A stretch of DNA of 64,000 nt. Source: Lepidostoma basale. Lineage: Eukaryota > Arthropoda > Insecta > Trichoptera > Lepidostomatidae. A program made the translations under genes and the position numbers. The notes under the pieces were generated by a model. That model did not search any database. It saw nothing but the letters and a program-made list of their open reading frames with translations, and was not told the DNA's origin. Below, one piece after another: positions 1 through 9,489 of the stretch. The stretch covers positions 2,711,460 to 2,775,459 of the forward strand of contig JAHDVF020001018.1 of assembly GCA_022606425.2 (NCBI GenBank). The letters run 5' to 3'. Each line of letters opens with the position of its first letter. Position 1 is the stretch's first letter.

Positions 1-227
1 CTAAATATAAATCAGAGAACAACATTATATATAAATATTTAAAATGAGGAGAGGAGAGGGAATAGAAACAGCAAGGCAAATGTGTACGAGGTCAATTAGA
101 ATGGTAGAACGGGGAGTCATGAGCATTAAGGAAATAACAATGGAGACTTTCTAATTAACATTCTTGTGGCATACAGGTCGTTAAAATTTAAAGGATTATT
201 TTAAATCATTTAATATAGATTTTGCAC

Positions 228-535
228 ACATTCGGCTAAGAGATTTCATTTTTTCTGCTTTTATTTCCTGAGTGTCGAAATGAAAATATAATGAGTGATT
301 GCGTTGCAAATAAAAGTGTTATGAACACACTAATGAATTGATCATTAAGATGGTTCAGACACATGGAAAGAATGAATGAAGAAAGAATCAAATAATGAAT
401 GTCAGCCGCGTGAGGGGTGTGCATGACACGATGTATGAATGTTGAGGAAGCGAGAGAAATATGTCGGGAAAGACAAGTGTGGCAGTCCATTCTTTCTGCC
501 TACCCCTTCGGGGAGAGGGCGTGATTGTTAGTTTT
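228..535 (+). mobile_element. RTE-A 3' fragment with inverted 5' piece
   Basis: Bases 270-535 read as a decayed plus-strand RTE-A 3' end: the ACATGGAAAGAATGAATGA stretch, the ACGATGTATGAATGTTGAGG stretch and the GGGGAGAGGGCGTGATTG terminus. Bases 228-268 (GGCTAAGAGATTTCATTT) match the complement of a more upstream part of the same family. The order, inverted 5' piece then 3' piece, is what twin-primed LINE integration produces. The reading frame is broken. Confidence 0.75.
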
Positions 536-744
536 TAGTTTTTTATTATTTAATTGTAATCTGGAACATACTTGATTTCTATGTATATATTAAATAGATT
601 GACACTAGATCTGATAGCGTCAAGATGCTATTAGTAAAGTAACAAGCACAAAAAATCAATTATCAAACTTTATTTTATAAAAAATATTTTGCCGTTACGG
701 GAACCAAACGCGAAACCCTTACAAACCGAGGGTAGTGTTAGTAT

Positions 745-1130
745 AATATTATTTTATTCTTCCTCAGCCTATTCTCGTCCACACCTGGACAAATGTCTCC
801 TCCATTCGCTTCCACGTCACTCTGTCTTGTGCAGACTGCATCCAGGTAATTCCGACGTGTCTGTTCAGATCATCCTTCCACCGTAGTTGCGGTCTCCCTG
901 CACTTCTCTTTGCCGTCCACGGTCTCCAAGTTTAGCAGTCATTTTGTCCATTTTTCGTCTGAGCTTCTGGCTACGTGACTGCTAATAGCCATTTTAGAGT
1001 CGTCACCCGGTGGATGATGTCAGTGACCTTTGTACTTTATCTCACCGTATCGTTTCTGACTCTGTCTCTTAGGCTTATTCCTAACATGGCTCTTTCCATG
1101 GCTCTTTGGGTCACTCCTAGTTTCTCGCCA
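745..1130 (-). mobile_element. RTE-C 3' fragment
   Basis: The complement encodes a broken RTE-C C-terminus: RAMERAMLGISLRDRVRND followed by HRV and ACGTAGCCAGAAGCTCAG-like sequence, ending near a remnant of the GAA tail. It is about 80-90% similar by eye to the copies at 13878, 25285 and 39893. Confidence 0.8.
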
Positions 1131-1306
1131 CTTTTTTTATTTTAATAAAATAATATTATTTAACCGTTTTCATTATTTTACCACAATTCTTAGTAAGAGT
1201 TTGAAATTGAAAAATGTAATATTGCTTCAATTTACAAAAGTTGAAGTGAAAAAAATGATTTTTGATAATATTAACATTGTGCAATCCCAAAAAATGACTA
1301 TGAAAT

Positions 1307-1308
<2 letters not shown>

Positions 1309-1370
<62 letters not shown>
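1309..1370. repeat. (CT)n microsatellite
   Basis: About 60 bp of nearly pure TC dinucleotide. It directly abuts the truncated 5' side of the RTE-A fragment that follows and gives spurious Ser/Leu and Arg/Glu repeat ORFs on the two strands. Confidence 0.95.
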
Positions 1371-1372
<2 letters not shown>

Positions 1373-1765
1373 CATTTTAGCTTTTTTTGATATGTTTTGG
1401 TTTGCGATGATAACCTTAAGTGCACCATTCACTTTGTTGCCTGCCCCAACCCTTCTTTCAATATCCCTCTCCATTCGCCCATCTTTTGTAATCTTTTGCC
1501 CAAATACGCGAGCTCCAAATGTTCACCATTCACGCTAATGTTGCAGACTGTCATGATTTCTTCTATTTCAAAAATCATAACCTTGGACTTATTCACAGTC
1601 ATCATCAGATCATTTCGCATGCATACCTCATACATACTATTCACCAGGACTTGTAGTTCACGTTCGTTGTCTGCAAGTAGGACAGCGTCATCCGCATACA
1701 AGAGACAGCTTACGGACACTCCGCTCATTTTGGCACCTGTATGCAATCCTTTCAGCTCTTTCATA
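1371..1765 (-). mobile_element. RTE-A reverse transcriptase fragment
   Basis: The complement reads MKELKGLHTGAKMSGV, then the polymerase motif LLYADDAVLLADN, then the region before the C-terminal domain. YADD is the catalytic motif of reverse transcriptases. The frame is broken by small deletions and both ends are missing, so it is a dead copy. Confidence 0.85.
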
Positions 1766-2195
1766 TCTAAATATTAATTCTAATCTCTAGTTAATGTTCT
1801 GTCTCTGGTACTCTGTCTAATTTTAAGTCCACTTTGGGAAAGCTGTTATAAGTATTATATTAAAACCAGATTAATCTATTAACTCTGTATATTTAAATAT
1901 ATATTCGATTTGACACATCAAATAAAAAAATACGAAAAAGTTATGCTAATTTTTATCAAACAATAAGTCGTAATTTTATTCTGAAAGTAGTTTCGCGCGT
2001 GAAATATTGGCGTTTGACCACTTCTAGCTCTTAGCGTCTTGAACTTGAGTGTTAATGGTCATATAACACCTGTTATGATGGTCTGAATTCCATTAGAAGG
2101 TCTATTTGGAAACGTAGTTCAAATTTGGTCAGTTTGTTTTTGGTCTCCGTTCGAGTCGGTTGTGTTTACGCGGGCTTGGATATATTGCACTTCGT
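1766..2195. other. AT-rich stretch, nothing recognised
   Basis: No open frame with family character and no repeat shared with the rest of the window was seen. Confidence 0.5.
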
Positions 2196-2742
2196 AGTAA
2201 TTTATTTATTTATTAAGGGTAACACACAGCGATATCAATAACATAACTATAATAATACATTTAGAATAATTAAAATAAGGCCAATTACATGCTACCACAA
2301 ATATAAAATAATAGTTAACAATTAACAAGTGATAGTGTGAAACGAGATTGAAGTTAAACTAAGACAAAATAAGGTATATTTAATATTTAAGAGTTAAAAT
2401 ACTTATAGTACTGGAAATAAAAAATAAAATTAATTTAAAAAAAAGTAATGTACTAATATTATAATATCACGTAACATCGTGGTCACATCCACGACGAAAT
2501 GTTGCTCCGATCATTTTCCTAAAATTTCGCTCGTTCAAATGAAAAACGTCAATGTCTCCAATATGCTTGTTGTAGTTGTCACAGATTCGATACAATGCCG
2601 CGCTCTGAGCGTAGTTAGTGCGATAAACAGGAAGATGGAAAACTTGGCTCGCGGTGTGTCGTGGAGACATGGGGGTATTGAGTGACAATTTGCTGAGAAG
2701 TTCAGAATTGTCAATTTTAAAGTGAATTATTTTATGTGTTCT
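2196..2742 (-). mobile_element. jockey/CR1-like LINE 3' end
   Basis: The complement encodes a reverse-transcriptase C-terminal tail (FHLPVYRTNYAQSAALYRIC, then DIDVFHLNERNF), followed by a 3' UTR of about 270 bp that ends in an (AATA)n-type tail at 2196-2215. The tail resembles the C-termini of LINE-J but is clearly another family. It is 5'-truncated against the RTE-A fragment at 2743. Confidence 0.65.
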
Positions 2743-2990
2743 CACGTGGCCGACATTCAATATTTGATTTATTTGATCGTGACACATTTTCCTCGGTCAT
2801 TTTCTATTTCAAGTTCCATTTACATCGTTAACATATAATTTGTTTTACCATTTTCTTCATTTATTCTTTCCATATGTCCAATAACACCATCGTTCGCACC
2901 GCATTCACTTCTTATATTTTCATTCGACACTATCATACACAGAGTATCCACACATTCGTCTAAGAGATCTCATTTCTACTGCATTCTCTA
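2743..2990 (-). mobile_element. RTE-A fragment
   Basis: Complement of the RTE-A C-terminal coding region (the VGHV, DQINQ, MERM and SECGAN blocks). It has several frame breaks and lacks the 3' tail, which the LINE at its left replaces. Confidence 0.75.
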
Positions 2991-3700
2991 TCTCTATCCA
3001 AACTTATAATGGATTTCTACAGTGATAACGCATTAATTTGATACAAATATTCTGCCCTTTTTTTCCTTTTTTGTTTTTATAAATCATGTAAAGACCTTGT
3101 AAAATTAGTAGTTTCAGTAGTTAGATAGCTCTTCCTATCTGCATCACAATAAGCAGGTTGATTATACTGATTGGGAGAAACAAACTTGCATATTTTGTTG
3201 TTAAAGATACAAATATATAAAATAACAATGGATTGTCTCCAAGATGGCGCAGTTCCAAATATTCCCTTGCTGAATCTAAAACAGTGGGTAAGTGAGCCAA
3301 AACCTTTTTATCTGTAAACTATTAGTTCCTAGGGCATAGAAGAGTTGGGCCGACGATGTTTCAATAGCTAGTAGAGCAATGCAGTCTCTAAATCTCTGTT
3401 TACCAGGCCGTAATGTTGAATTAAATGTGGGTCCGGTTTGATCTGACAGCTGTCAAATGTCAAGAAATTATTAATATACGAATTTTGGAAACAATTAATA
3501 AACATGTACATTTTTAACAATGTTATTTAATTAATACTGTTGGTACTCTACAAATGGAGACGATTTTATATCACATTATTTGAAAATGTTATTTAGAACT
3601 TTCAGTTTTAGGCAGTCAAATTGATATACCAGCACTGTGGAAACACAAATGTATTAAACTGTTAAATTAAATAACTTTGATTTATGTATCACAATTATAT
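2991..3700. other. AT-rich stretch, nothing recognised
   Basis: Unique-looking AT-rich DNA. No supported gene or repeat was recognised. Confidence 0.5.
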
Positions 3701-3706
3701 TTTTCT

Positions 3707-3754
3707 TTACGCGACAGCTGTTTCGTCAACCTATGTTGACATCATCAGTATGTA
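3707..3754 (-). ncRNA. hammerhead-ribozyme-like motif (complete core)
   Basis: On the minus strand: CTGATGA (3748-3742), one extra T, stem II GTCAAC/GTTGAC (6 bp, loop ATAG), GAAAC (3724-3720), loop AGCT, GTC (3715-3713). A15.1-U16.1 and C15.2-G16.2 give a 2-bp stem III, and ACAGCTGT is self-complementary. TTTAC and GTAAA flank it as a possible outer stem I. The core matches the known type I hammerhead consensus except for the extra base between A9 and stem II. Self-cleavage is inferred from sequence only. Confidence 0.7.
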
Positions 3755-3804
3755 AAATTTCTGACGCATGCCGGGCTTCGGGGCTTCTATGGGAGTACCG
3801 CCAC

Positions 3805-3960
3805 TGGATGCAGGTGCTAAAATGAGCGGAGTGTCAGAAATCTGTCTATTGTATGCGGATGACGCTGTCCTACTTGCAGCCAACGAGCATGAACTACAAG
3901 TCCTGGCGACTAATATGTATGATACAATATGAGGCATGCATATGATGATAAATGTGAATT
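3805..3960 (+). mobile_element. RTE-A reverse transcriptase fragment
   Basis: Encodes DAGAKMSGVSEICLLYADD, then AVLLAANEHELQVL, with an in-frame stop after MYDTI. It is a short dead fragment of the palm domain. It lies between the ribozyme-like motif and the cuticular-protein exon. Confidence 0.8.
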
Positions 3961-3969
3961 ATTACCTTT

Positions 3970-4176
3970 TTAATGTATTAACTGATAGGTGACTTTTGCT
4001 TTAAATCCATCAGGTCCAGCATGGTAGTTGACCCTCTGCAAGCGGCCATCCGGAAGTAGAACGTGGTAGCTTCCGGTTGCGACATCCCCGTTTGCAGACT
4101 CCGAATGTCCGAAATCACTTCCTGTATGCGGATCTTTAACTTGGTATCCGAATTGGTACTGTGAGGCGTATTTCAA
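3970..4176 (-). CDS. RR cuticular protein, terminal exon (partial gene)
   Basis: The last 68 codons of an insect cuticular protein of the Rebers-Riddiford family, which binds chitin fibres in the exoskeleton. The exon starts LKYASQYQFGYQVKDPHTG, continues DFGHSESANGDV and carries the core GSYHVLLPDGRLQRVNYHA, then a short hydrophobic end with stop TAA at 3972-3970. The DFGH and YHVLLPDGR wording is closest to resilin-like RR-2 proteins (family knowledge). The start is placed at the acceptor TTTTTTACAG, which reads on the minus strand into 4176; sequence upstream in the same frame is intronic satellite, so the apparent 135-residue frame is rejected. Upstream exons with the signal peptide were not found. 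The gene is probably intact, because this exon has no lesion. Confidence 0.85.
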   Translation of the reverse strand: MKYASQYQFGYQVKDPHTGSDFGHSESANGDVATGSYHVLLPDGRLQRVNYHAGPDGFKAKVTYQLIH

Positions 4177-4180
4177 CTGT

Positions 4181-5110
4181 AAAAAACAAATTAAAATAAA
4201 ATTAATAATTAAAAAATACAAATATTGCGTTCCAATAGCATAAAACGTCGAAATTGCCGCTAAATGCAGTCTGCGCATAACAGCAGACTTATTTCGAAAT
4301 GGCGGCACCTGCGCAAATTGATTACCAATAAAAACACAAAATGCACATGTTTTTAAGTTAATGTGAGTTGTATTCAATTGTAAAATGAATACTGAAGTTA
4401 AATTAATAATTAAAAATACTCATTTTGCTTTCTTATAGTATTAAATGACCGCCGAATGCGTTCTGCCCATATTGGCGGACTTCTTTCAAAATGTCGGCAC
4501 CTGTGCTAACTGGATACCAATGAACACACAATATGCACTTGTTTTTAAGTGAGTGTGAATTGTATTTCAACTATAAAACTCAAATTTAAGTTAAATTAAT
4601 CGTTAAAAATACAAATTTTGCATTATTATATTATTATGTCCGCCGAAAGATTCTGCGCATAATGGCAGACTGATTTAAAAATGGCGGTACCTGCGCAAAC
4701 TGGTAACCAATAAACACACAATATGCACTTGTTTTTGAGTGAATGTTAATTGTATTTCGACTATAAAACACAAATTAAACTTAAATTAATCATCGAAAAT
4801 ACAAATTTTGCATTCTTATAGTATTATGCCCGCCGAAAGCATTCTGCGCATAATGGCAGACTTATTTCGAAATGGCGGCACCTGCGCAAATTGATTACCA
4901 ATAAACATATAATATGCACATGTTTTTAAGTGAATTTGAATTGTATTTCTATTGTAATTAAAATACACACTTTGTATTCTTATAGTATTATGTCCGCCGA
5001 ATGCAGTCTGCGCATAATGACGGACTTCTTACAAGATGGCGGCACCTGCGCGATCTGATTACCAAGAACGACACAAAATGGACATGTTTAAATGTGAACG
5101 TTAATATTTT
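4181..5110. repeat. tandem satellite, about 190 bp unit, 5 copies
   Basis: The landmark TGCGCATAATGGCAGACTT-like block recurs at 4272, 4464, 4654, 4845 and 5009, giving periods of 192, 190, 191 and 164 bp. Each unit also has AATGGCGGCACCTGCGCAAA and a TAAACACACAATATGCAC-like block. The array occupies the intron immediately upstream of the cuticular-protein exon. On the minus strand the units contain TATAGTTGAAATAC or variants, which match the real acceptor plus the first exon bases. Confidence 0.9.
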
Positions 5111-5460
5111 TTTAGTGTTTATTTATAATAATTGCAATGTATTGTATTTGGATTCCACGGGATCATTAAACAAAAGTGGAATGACAATAAATTGGTGGTT
5201 TATTGTTTGTTTTATTTTATCCCAAATTAAATAAAATCCTTTTACGACTTCTCGATAACTATCACAGTGTGGCGACCAATAAGAGCGATGGACTCTATGG
5301 TTAGGGTAAGTATGGTAATTGTTTTTGAATAAACTAAATCAAAAGATTTCAGATATTTTAGAAGTATTAATCATTTGATATTGCATTTCTAAAATTCTTT
5401 TTACATCAACAGTTTAAATTAAAGTCTATTCTGAAAAAACTGTAAACACGGATAGACATA
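5111..5460. other. AT-rich stretch, nothing recognised
   Basis: No gene was seen. A further exon of the cuticular-protein gene could lie here or beyond, but no signal peptide-like frame was identified. Confidence 0.4.
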
Positions 5461-5477
5461 AAAAAAATCCACATCTA

Positions 5478-5520
5478 TCGCTCTGAAGAAGCTTGGGAAC
5501 AAGCGAAACCAGTTTGATTA
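5478..5520 (+). ncRNA. hammerhead-ribozyme-like motif (complete core, GUU site)
   Basis: CTGAAGA (5483-5489), one extra A, stem II GCTTG/CAAGC with loop GGAA, GAAAC (5505-5509), CA, GTT (5512-5514). The core residues are all present, with GUU as the cleavage triplet. It is followed by CCGTGGTTAAATAC, a 3' end shared with the degenerate copy at 8426-8510. Confidence 0.6.
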
Positions 5521-5599
5521 AAATATAATAAGCATTCCGTGGTTAAATACAAAGGGTATTTATTATTTTATTTATTTATAAATTAAATTATTTATTGCT

Positions 5600-5775
5600 T
5601 TTTAAAAATGATGTAAAACTTAATATATTTAACATTGACAAAAACGTCAAATTTCTACAAGTCAATATTTTTTATAAACGTCACCTGTTTCGCCTTGCTA
5701 AGATATTATCAATTTCATTTTCTAAAGCCCTGTCATGGTAAATATTGTCACTTACATAAAATATAATAAAATGTA
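5600..5775 (-). mobile_element. ribozyme-like element, TTGATAA subfamily, degenerate
   Basis: The complement has TTGATAA, a stem ending in GGC, GAAAC, AGGTGAC, and then a distant version of the subfamily tail. Two core positions (C3 and G8) are changed relative to a working hammerhead, as in all members of this subfamily here. Confidence 0.5.
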
Positions 5776-5786
5776 TAGAAAATGAA

Positions 5787-6232
5787 AATGGCCATCCACA
5801 ATTCAGTTCTGGTTCCAATCCTTATGTATATGAGAAGGATGAGAGCAGAATAAATGCGGTAGAGATAAGAACTCTTAGACGCATGTCTTACAACTATACA
5901 GCGAGTCATACTCGCACGTCGATTCTTCCGACTTCTAAGATTTGATAAATTTGATCATGCCAAGTTATCCTGGGTTTCCCACGACTCCGTACGCCATTCA
6001 CTTCGTTAACGTATACTTTCTTAACCATTCTTTCCTTATTCATGCGTTACATATGTCCAAACCAACGCAGTGATCCTTTCAAAATTTTGTTTATGATATT
6101 TTAAATTTCTTTCTTATATCAGCATTTGAAATTCTGTAGTACATTGTTTTAACACACACGTCTAAGGGATCTCATCTCAACCGCATTAATTTTGCTCTCA
6201 TCTTTCTTCTTCCAGTTCCATGCTTAACTTAC
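5787..6232. mobile_element. two opposed RTE-B fragments
   Basis: Bases 5787-5893 are plus-strand RTE-B (ATGGCCATCCACAATTCAG to a RINAVEIRTLRRM-like frame). Bases 5910-6232 are minus-strand RTE-B lacking the 3' tail. The two pieces meet tail-side, so this is not a simple twin-priming product; deletion or recombination between copies is more likely. Confidence 0.75.
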
Positions 6233-6253
6233 TTACATTAGGGTTGGTACCAA

Positions 6254-6478
6254 AACGACTAACTCGTGGCAGAGTAGCAAGATCTATGAATGCCACACCG
6301 AAGATCCCGGGTTTGATTCCCGGCGATGGCAGTGTGATTGTCACACTGTATTTGGTATGGTGTAGAAATCACGTGACAATAAAATGGCGATAGATTAGCT
6401 ACCTATCACATGTCATGAGAATCAATGTAATAGCCAAAAAAAAATTGTGTATAGAAATTGGGTTCAAACGACCTGTAA
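6254..6478 (+). mobile_element. SINE-1 copy (tRNA-derived)
   Basis: The head has an A-box-like CGTGGCAGAGTAGCAAG and a B-box GGGTTTGATTCCC, followed by the diagnostic body GTGTGATTGTCACACTGT and a short A-rich end. It is immediately followed by the tail of an RTE-A/B copy on the other strand. Confidence 0.85.
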
Positions 6479-6792
6479 CTAACTAACTAACTAACCATTA
6501 CGCCGTTTCCCCGTAGGGGTAGGCGGAGAGAGACCGCCAAACTTTTCTATCCTGACATAGCTCTCGCGCCGTTTCTACATTCACATACCGTGACACGCAT
6601 GCTCGTCGATTGTTCCTACTTCGAACATGGCCGCCTTTCAGTATTTGATTAAATTTGTCATGCCATGTCTTGGTCTTCCTCGACTTCTTTTCTTTTCACA
6701 CTATTTGTATATATCTTTTTGATCATTCTTCCGTCATCCATTCGCTCCATATGTCCAAACTATCTTTGTGCCCTTTTTATATATTGTTTCTT
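6479..6792 (-). mobile_element. RTE-B-like 3' fragment
   Basis: Starts at the (CTAA)n tail and the inverted GGGGTAGGCGG terminus, and reads into a frame-broken C-terminal domain with mixed RTE-A and RTE-B features. It is 5'-truncated next to the ribozyme-like element. Confidence 0.8.
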
Positions 6793-6795
6793 TAA

Positions 6796-7050
6796 CAATG
6801 ATGTAAAATTCCATATAAAATAATTAATACGAATGAAAACGTCAGTTTTCTAGAAGTTTTATTATATTTTATGGGAATGACATTTGATAATGCCTTAGAA
6901 GGGCGAAACATGTCCCATAAAATATAATAAAACTTCTAGAAAAATGACGTTTTCATTCGTAATAATGCCTTAGAAGGGCGAAACATGTCATTCCCATAAA
7001 ATATAATAAAACTTCTTGAAAACTGACGTTTTCATTCGTAATTATTATCT
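6796..7050 (+). mobile_element. ribozyme-like element: one inverted and two tandem copies
   Basis: An inverted arm (6796-6883) is followed by two direct copies. The first core is TTGATAA (6884-6890), T, stem GCCTT/AGGGC, GAAAC (6905-6909), AT, GTC (6912-6914). The second is AATAAT, the same stem, GAAAC, ATGTC (6961-6989). Both continue into a CCATAAAATATAATAAAACT tail and the GACGTTTTCATTCGTAAT end. C3 and G8 of the hammerhead core are altered, so activity is doubtful. Confidence 0.6.
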
Positions 7051-7072
7051 TAGTGACCCTTTTCATAATTTT

Positions 7073-7440
7073 ATGTAGGACGCATTCATTCGTCTTACAT
7101 TCCTATTAGGAATTTCCTGGAGAGACCACATCACGAATGAGGAGGTTCTCCAAAGAATTGAAGGAGGAAGGTACCTGCTCAAGACCTTGTCCGAAAGGCG
7201 TGCAAGATGGATCGGCCATGTAATACGACAAGAAGGTCTCTTGCATGCCATAATGGAGGGTATGACCGAGGGGACAAACTCTAGGGGACGCCCACGCCGA
7301 GAGTACCTGGAGGACCTGTTGGTGGACGTGCGCTGCTCATCATATGCAGATTTCAAAAGAGCCGCACAAGACAGAGAAGAATGGAAGAGAAGAATAGAGG
7401 AAATTGCTGCAAACCAATCCCAGGATTGAAACTTCCTAAC
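7073..7440 (+). mobile_element. RTE-D 3' fragment
   Basis: Encodes the RTE-D C-terminal domain: WRDHITNEEVLQRIEGGRY, ERRARWIGHVIRQEGLLHAI, SRGRPRREYLEDLLVDVRC, ending IEEIAANQSQD with stop TGA. From 7187 the frame is open for 80 codons. Close copies lie at 59490 and 63045. Confidence 0.85.
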
Positions 7441-8020
7441 TAACACATCTTTCTAACTTCTTCATTGGGTATTCTATCTTAGATTGTTTTTACGCGCATT
7501 CTTCTAAGTATATTCTAATGTCTATCGTACTTTCATCCTTCTACTGCAAACGGTCGGCACGAGAACACCATTGTGCACTGCCATCATTATCTGCTGTGAC
7601 CTGTTGTATATAAATAAAACTCCATTGTGAACGGCTATTTTTTCTTCATTTGTATTAGACATCGATTTTTTACAGTTCAATCGTGCTGTAAGATTGGCTC
7701 AGATGAAAGAAAAAAAGAAATTCGTGTTCTCTAATCTTAAATAATCTTTTGGGAGGCTGTTTTCTTAAATTACATCCAGATATATTTGATTACCATCTGT
7801 TCCAATATATATAAAAACACTTTCTCTCAGTCGCTTTCTTCTCTATACATATAAAGATTAAGCGGATTATACATATCAAATAAAAACAGCGAATGCTTTG
7901 ATCTTCTAATAAATAAAAAGTCAAACTAACTAACTAACGTAGGCGAATTATGGAATTACGAAGCACTAACTTTGTGGTTAGACATTTAAAAAATTTAAAT
8001 TAATTAAAAATAATATTTAA
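7441..8020. other. AT-rich stretch, nearly featureless
   Basis: Only a 35-bp RTE-A snippet at about 7550-7585 and a lone (CTAA)n run at 7922-7938 were recognised. No gene was seen. Confidence 0.5.
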
Positions 8021-8024
8021 AACT

Positions 8025-8427
8025 TTGTATTTAAGTTATTTTTCTCACCAAGTCGCTATAAGGAGACTGCGTGTAGCACAGATGAAACACGAAAGAGCCA
8101 TGCTACTCGCTAGACTCTCAGAACGGATAAGAAATACTGAAATACGGTCGGGAGTAACAAATGTCGTCGCAAGGGTAGCGAAGCTTAAATGGCCATTTGT
8201 GGGACATGTTGCCAGATTGGTAGACGATAGATGGACCAGAAGGGTGGTGGAATGGAAACCTCGCGAAGACACAAGAAACAGAGGGAGACCCCCCCACACG
8301 ATGACATTCGAAGAATTGTTGGCAATTGGATGCGAAAGGCACAAGACAGGGATACGTGGAGAAGTATGGAGAAGGCCTATGTCCAGCGGTGGACGACAAC
8401 GGCTGTCTAAGTAAGTAAGTAAGTAAA
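8025..8427 (+). mobile_element. RTE-E 3' fragment with (GTAA)n tail
   Basis: Encodes LSERIRNTEIRSGVTNVVA, LKWPFVGHVARLVDDRWTRR and VVEWKPREDTRNRGRPP, with a frameshift before the C-terminus, and ends in GTAAGTAAGTAAGTAA. It is a separate RTE lineage, more like widespread arthropod RTEs than RTE-A or RTE-B. It sits directly against the truncated ribozyme-like motif at 8426. Confidence 0.8.
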
Positions 8428-8510
8428 GATGATGCTTGGGTCCGAGCGAAACTAGTTGGCATCAATCATAATAACCAAACCGTGGTTAAATACACATTTT
8501 TCTTTTATAC
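8426..8510 (+). mobile_element. ribozyme-like element, 5' truncated
   Basis: AAGATGA, T, stem II GCTTG/CGAGC with loop GGTC, GAAAC (8448-8452), TA, GTT. The first core bases are replaced by the RTE-E tail. The 3' part, ACCAAACCGTGGTTAAATAC, matches the element at 5478. Confidence 0.6.
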
Positions 8511-8634
8511 TTTTTAAAATTATGGACTTCAATTATAATGATATAATTCTAGATGTCGCGAATGCAAGCTTTTATTTCTTTCGGAAAAATGTTTCGGACG
8601 CAGACATCCTTCATCAGTATAGAATTTTAAAATT

Positions 8635-8985
8635 AACTAAATAACCATCACGCCGTCTCCCGGAGGGGTAGGACGAAAAAATGGACCGCCAAATTGTTCT
8701 GTTCTGACACTTCTGTCAGTTGCTCCACATTTATACATCGTGTCGTTATATATAATAGGTACGCGACCGACATTTAATATTTGATTGATTTGATCGTGCC
8801 ACGTTTTTCTCTGTCTACCTCTATTTCTAGTTCCGTTTATGTCTTTTACATATGCTTTCTTCACCGTTTATTCTTTCCACTTTCATTCGCTCTGCAGTCG
8901 TTTCGTATATTTGCATTTGACACTATCATATACAGATATACCACAAACTCGTCTAAGAGATCTCATTTCTACTAAATTTATTCTT
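8635..8985 (-). mobile_element. RTE-A 3' fragment
   Basis: The inverted terminus CATCACGCCGTCTCCCGG is followed by a frame-broken C-terminal domain, with deletions in the GHV region and the RGRPRKTWHDQI block still readable. Confidence 0.8.
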
Positions 8986-9488
8986 GTTTCTTTTTTGAAA
9001 TTATTCACCGAGGATATTTAAGGCTAAAATCGACTGAATTGAAGCCGAATATATATTTTTTATCTTAAAGCATCAGACTCATCCTACCCATTATAACATT
9101 TTTTATGTATTTTTTAAAAATGTAAACATGTTTTGCATTTTGTTTCGTTTTAATAAATAAATAAATAACTATTTAACTTTATTTATTTTCTACAGTTAAC
9201 CCTATCAGAGTCAGTAACTCTGTATCAGATTCAATAATACACATTTAAAATTGATGAATTAAAAAAAAATCAGAAAAGCATTGGGTCTACACGACACAGA
9301 AAAATATGGTATTACGGGACAAAAAAGTTTTGGGAACTCTGATTTACAATAGAATAAGATGAATACGAAGAAGACGAATTTGTTAACGTCGTATTTTACT
9401 CAGTCTTCCTCGATTTCTCACTCCATTCTCACTTGATTATACACATTATTTAAAATTATAACCTGTTTAAACAATTCACGTGTCAAAA
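8986..9488. other. AT-rich stretch with hAT-like end
   Basis: No gene was seen. Bases 9316-9341 (GGGACAAAAAAGTTTTGGGA, then ACTCTG) resemble the end of a hAT-type DNA transposon (CAGNGGTTCCCAA inverted), shared with 42201-42224 and 32832. Confidence 0.35.
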
Positions 9489-9489
9489 T

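Noticed and set aside
1156..1538. Open frames with Ser/Leu or Arg/Glu repeats
   Set aside because: Translations of the (CT)n microsatellite and antisense RTE-A.
3970..4377. 135-residue open frame ending in the RR domain
   Set aside because: The first 67 codons lie in the satellite-filled intron. The splice acceptor before LKYASQ is clear, so only 3970-4176 is called.
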